Virus record (IMG/VR): IMGVR_UViG_3300010148_000135
Span: 1 to 22,477 of that record
Direction: 5' to 3' (one strand)
Length of the DNA stretch: 22,477 nucleotides
From: a virus
Position numbers and translations under genes: made by a program. The stretch's first letter is position 1. Every line of letters starts with the position of its first letter. Shown in pieces: positions 17,195 to 22,477 of this stretch. The notes beneath the pieces are model-generated. The model was not told the origin of the DNA, made no database searches, and worked only from the letters and a program-made list of their open reading frames with translations.

Positions 17195-17839
17195 TCACAT
17201 TAACCATTTAGCCCAAGCCGCTCCTTTTTGAATGGCTGAACCCAAGTGTAATCCACTTGAAGGAGGCTCATAACTCATTTGCCCAGTTTGCTGGTCAATC
17301 CAGTATGGGCGACCATATCCATCTTGACCGTTTGGAGGGATGGGGTAGCCTGTTCCATTTTGAGTAGCCCCTTGCATTTGTTGATACTGTTGCATATTTC
17401 CTGTGACTCCCGCAAGAGCGGCAACTGCCGTTGGTTGAACACCGCCACCAAAGCCTTGGGATTCGAGGTATTGTTGCTTTGCCATTTTTCTTTGATTGAT
17501 AACTTCTGTGTTTAAAGCACTCTCTAAGACTTTAGAAATATCAACCTCTATATTTTCTTGGGTAATCTTTTCGTATTCTCGAAGACATTCTTGATTTAAA
17601 GTAATGACTCCCCCATTTGTAGTGAATGTAAGTTTGGATAGCATTTCCGAAACAACTCTTTTTGTCACATCTTCCATTAGCACTTCAAGAGAAGACATGA
17701 ATGATTGGCCATGATATTGGAAAAACTCTTCAACATGGTTATCTTGTAAAGAAAGTAGGTTGTTCACTGTTTTGAATTGCGTATCGTTCTGCGCCTGTAC
17801 TGCGCCCATTACTGCTTTATTGCTTGTTCCAAAAACCAT
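17195..17839 (-). CDS. Unknown protein with Gln/Gly-rich linker and half-WW-like motif
   Basis: A 214-residue protein from ATG 17839 with a strong GGAGG site. Residues 20-125 are helical and amphipathic (FKTVNNLLSLQDNHVEEFFQ, MSSLEVLMEDVTKRVVSEML), likely coiled coil. Residues 128-165 are a Gly/Gln-rich linker. Residues 166-193 read PIPPNG then GYGRPYWIDQQTGQMSYEPP, similar to the second half of a WW domain (GRPYYVDHNT-x-x-T-x-W-x-x-P), but the first Trp is absent and the last Trp position is Tyr. The end (residues 197-214) is a short amphipathic helix with two Trp. It follows the Zn-finger-like gene by 2 bases. Function unknown; a protein-protein adaptor is a guess. Confidence 0.65.
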   Translation of the reverse strand: MVFGTSNKAVMGAVQAQNDTQFKTVNNLLSLQDNHVEEFFQYHGQSFMSSLEVLMEDVTKRVVSEMLSKLTFTTNGGVITLNQECLREYEKITQENIEVDISKVLESALNTEVINQRKMAKQQYLESQGFGGGVQPTAVAALAGVTGNMQQYQQMQGATQNGTGYPIPPNGQDGYGRPYWIDQQTGQMSYEPPSSGLHLGSAIQKGAAWAKWLM

Positions 17840-17841
17840 GT

Positions 17842-18531
17842 TTATTCCTCCAAGTCTCCTTTGCTATCCGTCTCCGGCGTCGGCCTATTGACTTTCACTC
17901 CTTCGTGTATCATCAAGTAGTTCAACCTATCTGTTAATATGTTGATTTCCCCGACAATTTCAATCGACTCGTTGGTAGCCGACCTATTATCACGCAGGGT
18001 GGGAGGTTTAATAAAATAACCTGCGGCAGTCAAAGAAGAAATGTCTTGTTTGCTTAATGAAGTTAGTGGCCCTCCTTTCAAAATATTAGGCATTTTTCTC
18101 TTAAACCCTTTATATTCCAACCCATGTTTTTGTGCCATAATCTGCTGTTCTAACACTTCTAATTGATGCCAAATAGAAGCATGCTTAGGGCAGTATGTTC
18201 CCATCAGTGGTCTTCCTTTGACTACCTTATCGAGAGGCATAGGTGGTCGTAAATAGTCTCCTTGTTCCCAAATATGATGGAAGCCACAAACTACGCACCT
18301 ATCTCTTAGATTGAATTTTTTACCATACTTGATAAAAAGAAATTTTTTAGGTTCTGCTTGTAAAACCTTAATAAATTCTTTTTTCTGTTTTGCTGGCTTA
18401 ACCGAAATGGGTCTAAATTCCATAACTGGCCCTGTTGTTCTTGCTTGCTGAATTGGACTTAAAGTAGGATTAAACGAATGTTGCGGTCCTAAGTTCTGCC
18501 CTATAATTTGTTGCTCGTACATAATATTCAT
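17842..18531 (-). CDS. Zn-finger-like protein of unknown function
   Basis: A 229-residue protein. ATG 18531 is given; the in-frame ATG at 18522 is an alternative with better spacing to AGAG. The N-terminal 45 residues are Gln/Pro-rich and probably disordered. A basic segment (FIKYGKKFNLRDRC) leads to a putative zinc site with C79-x2-C82 and, about 31 residues later, C114-x2-H117 (YCPKH), with H85 and H86 near by. After it a helix LEVLEQQIMAQKHG and a basic loop follow, and the protein ends with a helix and an acidic tail. Four metal ligands in this CxxC...CxxH arrangement are typical of small treble-clef or zinc-ribbon modules. It sits directly behind the GTPase gene, so it may act with it, but this is inference. 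Confidence 0.65.
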   Translation of the reverse strand: MNIMYEQQIIGQNLGPQHSFNPTLSPIQQARTTGPVMEFRPISVKPAKQKKEFIKVLQAEPKKFLFIKYGKKFNLRDRCVVCGFHHIWEQGDYLRPPMPLDKVVKGRPLMGTYCPKHASIWHQLEVLEQQIMAQKHGLEYKGFKRKMPNILKGGPLTSLSKQDISSLTAAGYFIKPPTLRDNRSATNESIEIVGEINILTDRLNYLMIHEGVKVNRPTPETDSKGDLEE

Positions 18532-18536
18532 CTCTT

Positions 18537-19199
18537 TCAGTAGTCTTTTATCATGGTCACTATCCCTTTATACACCATTTCCGAATCGGATTTTGCAGAA
18601 ACAATGTATTTAAAACAAGGTATTCCCTTATCATTTAATTTTCTCATCCCATATGAAAAGGGTTCAAAGATAGAATGTTTAGTAATTTCAACATCTTCTT
18701 TGTACTTTTCTCCCCAAATATCATATTTATTAGCCCAAATAGATACTGCTAAAGGGTAATCGGATTCTTTTTTTCTTTTACCAGTAGACCAAAGATTAGA
18801 GGTAATGGTATCTATAAGAAACTTCCAAGCAACTTGATGGTCTAAATTAGAAGTGTTATCTAAATGTCTATGGTCAATCATAAAGATAATATATTTTGGT
18901 CTTCTCTTAATCATATCTTTTTCCCATTCCTTCCAATATATTGCTTCTCCTCCAATATCGGCTGATTTTATAGTGTGGGATTCTCCATCAATTTTAATGG
19001 TCTTTCGAGAGGCACTTGCTCTTCCAATAGTTCTTTCATTGACTTGCGGTACTTCTCCTCTTGTTCTAAGTTGATGGCTTAATGTTGTTTTACCAACCAT
19101 TGTTGCACCATATACTCCGTAATTGATAGCATGAATCTTCTTATAGAATCCTATTACTGCTTCCCCTACCAGTATGGCAAAGCCTGTCATTAAAGACAT
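18537..19199 (-). CDS. Ras/Arf-type small GTPase with hydrophobic N-terminal helix
   Basis: A 220-residue protein starting at ATG 19199, seven bases after GGAGG. All five G motifs are visible in order: G1 P-loop GATMVGKTT (G31, G36-K37-T38), G2 T57 in ERTIGR, G3 DIGGE (D81-G84), G4 NKYD (157-160) and G5 SAK (201-203). The TIG around T57 and DIGG instead of DTAG are Arf/Sar/Rab-like features. Residues 4-19 (TGFAILVGEAVIGFY) form a hydrophobic helix before the G domain, comparable with the membrane-binding N-terminal helix of Arf proteins. A longer helix insert with basic residues lies before the G4 motif (about 134-147). Two small membrane-protein genes are immediately upstream. Established knowledge: small GTPases switch by GTP binding and hydrolysis. 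A role in virion assembly, DNA delivery or membrane remodelling is only inferred. Confidence 0.88.
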   Translation of the reverse strand: MSLMTGFAILVGEAVIGFYKKIHAINYGVYGATMVGKTTLSHQLRTRGEVPQVNERTIGRASASRKTIKIDGESHTIKSADIGGEAIYWKEWEKDMIKRRPKYIIFMIDHRHLDNTSNLDHQVAWKFLIDTITSNLWSTGKRKKESDYPLAVSIWANKYDIWGEKYKEDVEITKHSIFEPFSYGMRKLNDKGIPCFKYIVSAKSDSEMVYKGIVTMIKDY

Positions 19200-19421
19200 T
19201 TAATGGCCTCCAAATATAGATTTGACTAACCCAATTATCCAACCCATGATGTTTATGTCAAAAACACCCATAATATTTCCAATGAGTAATGCTGATAATG
19301 TGGCACAACTGCCCCAAAACCATGCTCTCATCTTAATAAAAAACAAATCAGCAGAATGCGCCCTTTGTTGATTGTAGGCATAATCCGAATCGGAAAAACC
19401 CATTAAATCTCCAAAGACCAT
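19200..19421 (-). CDS. Small membrane protein (73 aa)
   Basis: Starts at ATG 19421 with GAGGTG six bases upstream and ends one base before the GTPase start, so the two genes are probably translationally coupled. Residues 1-30 are polar (MVFGDLMGFSDSDYAYNQQR). Residues 33-54 form a clear transmembrane segment (AWFWGSCATLSALLIGNIMG), and residues 56-70 (INIMGWIIGLVKSIF) a second short hydrophobic or amphipathic segment. Holin-like size and topology are possible, but the gene is in the middle of the structural module and next to a second membrane protein and a GTPase, so a membrane anchor or partner of the GTPase is an equally good guess. Confidence 0.7.
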   Translation of the reverse strand: MVFGDLMGFSDSDYAYNQQRAHSADLFFIKMRAWFWGSCATLSALLIGNIMGVFDINIMGWIIGLVKSIFGGH

Positions 19422-19431
19422 TTAGCGCACC

Positions 19432-19821
19432 TCATTGTAATGTGGCTAAAAATTCACTTCCGACTACGCTGTTCTCTTCTTCTTGTAGGGGTGGAGTATA
19501 AGAAAAAGTGGTGTTATATTGCTTTGCACTCTCTCTCATCTTTTGACGCTGTTGCTCATCTCTTGCTTTTCTTTCCCAAAAAGCCGCAATCTTTCTGTCA
19601 AGTAGCCACATTTCAATTCGGTCATTTAGGGCTAAATCAAAAACTGCTTTCATAACCATAATGGCCCCAATGGTTCCCAACCCGAATAGGAAAGAATGTG
19701 CTAATGGCCCATAAGGGAACCCTGTTCCGAACTGTGCATAAGAAAACACATTCGTACCGCTCATTACTCCCACAAATAGGATGGTCATAACCAACCGTGT
19801 GTCTTGATTCAATGCCGCCAA
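19432..19821 (-). CDS. Membrane protein with two TM helices and charged tail (129 aa)
   Basis: The start is TTG 19821, five bases after GAGGTGA. Transmembrane segment 1 is about residues 10-26 (LVMTILFVGVMSGTNVF) and segment 2 about 40-62 (AHSFLFGLGTIGAIMVMKAV). The loop between them is Gly/Pro-rich. Residues 67-110 are strongly charged (RIEMWLLDRKIAAFWERK, ARDEQQRQKMRES) and probably cytoplasmic and helical. The last 20 residues are acidic and polar. It lies 10 bases before the 73-residue membrane protein and near the GTPase, as part of a membrane-oriented gene group in the operon. I know no family for it. Confidence 0.7.
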   Translation of the reverse strand: MAALNQDTRLVMTILFVGVMSGTNVFSYAQFGTGFPYGPLAHSFLFGLGTIGAIMVMKAVFDLALNDRIEMWLLDRKIAAFWERKARDEQQRQKMRESAKQYNTTFSYTPPLQEEENSVVGSEFLATLQ

Positions 19822-19830
19822 AGTTTCACC

Positions 19831-20157
19831 TCACGAAAATTCCACACTAACAGCCGCAGATGCGCCGCCAGTGTTGGTAATTTGGAGGTAAATCCCTTCA
19901 TCACAAATGACATTGTGCATGTCGTATTCCATATTACGAATATCGGTTTGGTCGGCTTGAGAATGCAAGTATCTTGCAACTTCTGTCTTTCCGCCGAGGG
20001 AGGCACTGTTGGAATTGAAAACCTTTATAGTCACAAGACCAGCAGAACCCGCCGCATCGTTATTGGAAGTGATGTGTAGGCTGGTAAGCATTGCTCTTGT
20101 AGAGGTAATTACCGCACTTGCTGTCTTTACTCCACTGGTTCTGCAAATACCTGCCAT
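19831..20157 (-). CDS. Small beta-rich virion-like protein (108 aa)
   Basis: Starts at ATG 20157 with GGAGAG upstream. The sequence is a run of beta strands: SAVITSTRAMLTSLHIT, GLVTIKVFNSNSASLGGK, a polar loop, GIYLQITNTGG and AAVSVEFS at the end. No membrane segment and no disulphide pattern are evident (two Cys only). Small proteins with this strand order (a leading beta strand before 'sl', a 'V-x-n-s-x-s-G' turn, and a final GIY-x-x-x-t strand) are found among head decoration or fibre-like proteins of marine phages. Position just after head genes and before the membrane-protein group fits a virion surface role. Assignment is by pattern, not motif identity. Confidence 0.5.
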   Translation of the reverse strand: MAGICRTSGVKTASAVITSTRAMLTSLHITSNNDAAGSAGLVTIKVFNSNSASLGGKTEVARYLHSQADQTDIRNMEYDMHNVICDEGIYLQITNTGGASAAVSVEFS

Positions 20158-20176
20158 GTATCTCTCTCCAATATTT

Positions 20177-20200
20177 CGTTATGGCCCAAGCCTATTAACG
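20177..20200 (-). other. Possible hairpin in the widest intergenic gap
   Basis: The 47-base gap between the genes ending at 20205 and starting at 20157 is the widest in the window. It contains CGTTA at one end and TAACG at the other (20177-20181 and 20196-20200) enclosing GGC/GCC (20183-20185 and 20190-20192). This could fold as an interrupted stem of 8 pairs. No T run follows, so a classical terminator is unlikely; an RNA-processing site is possible. Confidence 0.3.
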
Positions 20201-20204
20201 GTTC

Positions 20205-20531
20205 CTACTCTTTCTTAGTTAGAGAAGATGCCACTTTTGCCTTCTTTGGGCGACCTGCCTTCTTCACTTTAGGAAGAAGTAGGTCAGCCAAATCGGATGC
20301 ACTCTTGAGTTCTTCACCCATAACTCGACTCAACCTTCTTAGGGTTTTTTCGTCAGTTTTGAGCAGTTCTTCTCTATCGGATTCTTCAAACACAAACATT
20401 AGATTAGCGTCTTTAAGTCGATACAAGGCCCAGTCTACCGGTACTTTGGTAGTCTTTCTTCGCATAACTCTCCCATTTGGAGACTCTAATCGGGTGATTG
20501 ATGCCCCTTCTACAAGTTTCACAGTAGGCAA
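20205..20531 (-). CDS. Small basic protein with AT-hook-like tail (108 aa)
   Basis: The start is TTG 20531, five bases after GAGGTG. Residues 1-45 are a small beta/alpha region (TVKLVEGASITRLE, VDWALYRLKD). Residues 50-85 are helical and charged (EESDREELLKTDEKTLRRLS, DLADLLLPK). The end is basic with KKAGRPKKAK, which resembles the AT-hook core GRP flanked by Lys. It lies between the decoration-like gene and the widest intergenic gap. An internal head protein or DNA-binding role would fit the charge but is not shown. No known family recognised. Confidence 0.6.
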   Translation of the reverse strand: MPTVKLVEGASITRLESPNGRVMRRKTTKVPVDWALYRLKDANLMFVFEESDREELLKTDEKTLRRLSRVMGEELKSASDLADLLLPKVKKAGRPKKAKVASSLTKKE

Positions 20532-20540
20532 ATTAACACC

Positions 20541-20903
20541 TCAAAGGTTTCCATAGACACGAACACGAACACTTCCACCGTTAGCATCGTTGGAAAGCGT
20601 TGTTCCACTGGCCACTGTTGTATGCATAAAAGCAACCGAAGTCGCTGATTCATACGCACCGGTAGCACTGCATTCTACTTTGATAGCAATGTCATTAGTG
20701 CTATTGTTAGGGTTATCGTCTCCTGTAATCATAACCGCAGTAATCGACTTCAAACCAAAATCCGAAGCCGGAATCACTGAACCAGCCGCAACAACTTGGC
20801 TAATGTCAATAACTGCATCCACAAAATATTCATCTCCGGAAACTCTCGGAGTTGTGAATCCTTTGTGGTCTGCTAAAATAGTGACTGCCTTTATCAATCC
20901 CAT
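20541..20903 (-). CDS. Putative head decoration protein (120 aa)
   Basis: Starts at ATG 20903 with GAGGTG eight bases upstream, 10 bases after the stop of the capsid gene. The product is strand-rich (VDAVIDISQVV, LKSITAVMITGDD, DIAIKVECS, SVAFMHTTV) and ends with GGSVRVRVYGNL. The place directly behind the major capsid gene is where many tailed phages encode a decoration or stabilising protein. The strand pattern resembles the 108-residue protein further downstream, so the two may share a fold. Evidence is positional plus composition. Confidence 0.55.
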   Translation of the reverse strand: MGLIKAVTILADHKGFTTPRVSGDEYFVDAVIDISQVVAAGSVIPASDFGLKSITAVMITGDDNPNNSTNDIAIKVECSATGAYESATSVAFMHTTVASGTTLSNDANGGSVRVRVYGNL

Positions 20904-20913
20904 TCAAAACACC

Positions 20914-22248
20914 TCACTTTAGGTTGGTCATTTTGCCTTGACCCTTGAAGTACGAACAGCCGACTTCCGCAATAGTGCGGTACAATGCTCGGTTTCCGAG
21001 TTGTCCGACACCGAATGGGTTGCCGTTGCTAATACCATCTTCGAAGTATTGTGTAGGCTTCATAACAGCAAGCCATAGATGGTCAGTGTCAAGAACAAGC
21101 ATATCGGAGATAGTTCCCGAATCAGCAGAAGTGCTTTGCATTGAGATAACTGGAATCAATGGAATGTCGTAGTAGGTTGCCACACGGAAACCAACTTCTG
21201 CACCCTTAACACCACGAACACCGTTCACAGTAGGAACAATTTCCTTTCGGTCCATAAATCGCTCTTGGCTTTGTAGAAGGTCCGATAGAGTTTGTAGTGT
21301 GTCGTATCCTGTTAGAATGACCTTTGGGGAACCGCCATTTTCACGGAGTTCTCTCAAAAGTTTGTTCATAAGTGTTAGCGTAAATGGTCGAGAATCGCCA
21401 CTTGCATATCCGTCACCATCTTCAACAACAGCATCAAGGAAAGATGCACTGTCACGGTTAGTACCATAGATGTGGTATGCTGTGCTAATGTCACCTGTGA
21501 TTGAACTCACAGGGAAGTTATCAGTATCCATTTGGTCAAGTTCTGCGTTAGAGGAAATAACCTTGTAAAGAGAAGTGTAGTTTCTTTCAATGTTGACAGA
21601 AGCGTTGCTCTTATCAGTATCCAAATAGGCTTCCAAAGGAGAAACAAGCATCAAGTTCTGCGATTCTGCGTGGTGCTTACCCATATCTTCTCGCATTTGT
21701 GCTCTAATGTCACCAATACCGTCGTCAATTTGAGCCATTTCCATAGCAAGTTCGCTAAAGTCGAACTGATGTGCAATGGTCTTAGGACTCATAAAGAGAG
21801 TCGAGTATTCCGGTGCAATAGCAATTAAGCCATCTCCACTTGTTGAAAGGGAAGCATTTTCTGGAACGCCACCAATACTGTCAAGTCGAGGTGCATCAGT
21901 ACCAACCAAATCAGTACCGGTTCGGGTAAAGGCGTGTGCGTTTCCACTGCCACCAGCAGGTCGCTTGGAAAGAACTCTCCAACCGCTTGATGTGTAGGGT
22001 CTCTTTGACATAACCGACAAAGCATTGACTTCTCGGTTTAGCATTGACCAAACCTTTTGTCCGTAAAGGACATTGTAGAGATTACCGGCAATACCGGAAG
22101 TTGCGGAAGTTTGTGTAGCCGCATCATGGCCACCATGAATACCGGTGACTGCACCGGCTGTTTTGAGAAGCATGTTTGTGCTTCCACTCAAGTTCATTCC
22201 GTAGGTTTGGGCTTCTAAGTCTGCAATTGTGTTAATATATCCTGTCAT
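20914..22248 (-). CDS. HK97-fold major capsid protein
   Basis: A 444-residue protein from ATG 22248 with GAGGTGA ahead of it; the ribosome site overlaps the stop of the scaffold-like gene. The pattern is that of an HK97-fold capsid protein: an N-terminal arm, a helix-rich region (QFDFSELAMEMAQIDDGIGD), a long P-domain helix with HHAESQNLMLVSP, an A-domain stretch SPKVILTGYDTLQTLSDLLQ, and a C-terminal beta part with YYDIPLIPVI, MLVLDTDHLWLAVM and LYRTIAEVGCSYF. No delta domain is obvious because a separate helical scaffold-like gene precedes it. The gene order scaffold-capsid-decoration is canonical. I do not see the residues needed for HK97-type cross-linking with confidence. Confidence 0.82.
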   Translation of the reverse strand: MTGYINTIADLEAQTYGMNLSGSTNMLLKTAGAVTGIHGGHDAATQTSATSGIAGNLYNVLYGQKVWSMLNREVNALSVMSKRPYTSSGWRVLSKRPAGGSGNAHAFTRTGTDLVGTDAPRLDSIGGVPENASLSTSGDGLIAIAPEYSTLFMSPKTIAHQFDFSELAMEMAQIDDGIGDIRAQMREDMGKHHAESQNLMLVSPLEAYLDTDKSNASVNIERNYTSLYKVISSNAELDQMDTDNFPVSSITGDISTAYHIYGTNRDSASFLDAVVEDGDGYASGDSRPFTLTLMNKLLRELRENGGSPKVILTGYDTLQTLSDLLQSQERFMDRKEIVPTVNGVRGVKGAEVGFRVATYYDIPLIPVISMQSTSADSGTISDMLVLDTDHLWLAVMKPTQYFEDGISNGNPFGVGQLGNRALYRTIAEVGCSYFKGQGKMTNLK

Positions 22249-22259
22249 GGTAAATCACC

Positions 22260-22477
22260 TCAAAGGTTTCCTCCAGCCATCTTATGAATATCCGACCATT
22301 CCATTTCCGAAATGTCATTCAATGATGGTAGAGTAATAGTAGCCGCTTCTTGTGCCTTTAGGATTGTTTCCTTTTCAGCAGTAAGAGACTTTCTTAGTTG
22401 TGTAAACTCGTTCTTTAGAGAAGCGATTTCAGAAGCCGCATCATATTGAGACTTTGCAAGAATATTCTCTCGGTTGT
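22260..22477 (-). CDS. Scaffold-like protein, C-terminal end (partial)
   Basis: The last 72 codons of a gene that enters from the right edge; its stop TGA (22262-22260) overlaps the ribosome site of the capsid gene. The visible part is almost entirely coiled-coil helix (SQYDAASEIASLKNEFTQLR, LTAEKETILKAQEAA), then a Pro kink (LPSLNDISEMEWSDIHKMAGG) that ends in a short helix. A helical, acidic C-terminus immediately before a capsid gene is the signature of an internal scaffold protein or of a protease-scaffold fusion. The ending short helix may be the part that binds the capsid protein. Only position and coiled coil support this. Confidence 0.6.
   Translation of the reverse strand, partial: NRENILAKSQYDAASEIASLKNEFTQLRKSLTAEKETILKAQEAATITLPSLNDISEMEWSDIHKMAGGNL

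Noticed and set aside
19200-19421. The 73-residue membrane protein as a holin
   Set aside because: Size and topology would allow it, but no endolysin is near and the gene lies within the head-to-neck block beside a GTPase, so the label would be a guess.

Overview
The window is a stretch of a tailed-virus (Caudoviricetes, siphovirus-like) genome carrying the head-to-tail structural module. All supported genes lie on the minus strand and are packed head to tail with overlaps or gaps of a few bases, so the module reads from right (22477) to left (1). I see no tRNA, rRNA, integrase, transposase, CRISPR array or plus-strand gene. Both ends are cut inside genes.

Layout in transcription order. 22477-20205: end of a helical scaffold-like protein, HK97-fold major capsid protein, small beta-rich decoration-like protein, small basic protein with an AT-hook-like tail. 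20157-15832: a non-canonical block with a second small virion-like beta protein, two small membrane proteins, a complete Ras/Arf-type small GTPase, a Zn-finger-like protein, a protein with a half-WW-like motif, and an unknown 450-residue protein. 15830-11407: head-tail adaptor with an inserted beta domain, small helical protein, putative tail terminator, large tail tube protein, a 37-residue lysine-rich ORF, and the tail assembly chaperone pair G/GT with an A AAA AAC slippery site in the right frame for -1 frameshifting. 11402-1: tape measure protein, putative distal tail protein, a LamG/concanavalin-like protein split by a -1 frameshift, a 2020-residue tail hub protein, a small baseplate/fibre-associated protein, and a tail fibre running off the left edge.

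Host. The fibre repeats resemble those of marine phages. Ribosome-binding sites are strong and often GAGGTG, with several TTG and GTG starts. This fits a marine prokaryotic virus. An archaeal host (for example a Marine Group II/Poseidoniales magrovirus-like virus) is a reasonable guess from the GGTG-type sites and the Arf-like GTPase, but the sequence alone does not exclude a bacterium.

The points most worth following up are the GTPase with its adjacent membrane-protein genes inside a virion operon, the intact G-GT frameshift cassette with the A AAA AAC heptamer, and the lectin-like gene whose single domain is divided between two frames at a T4 run.
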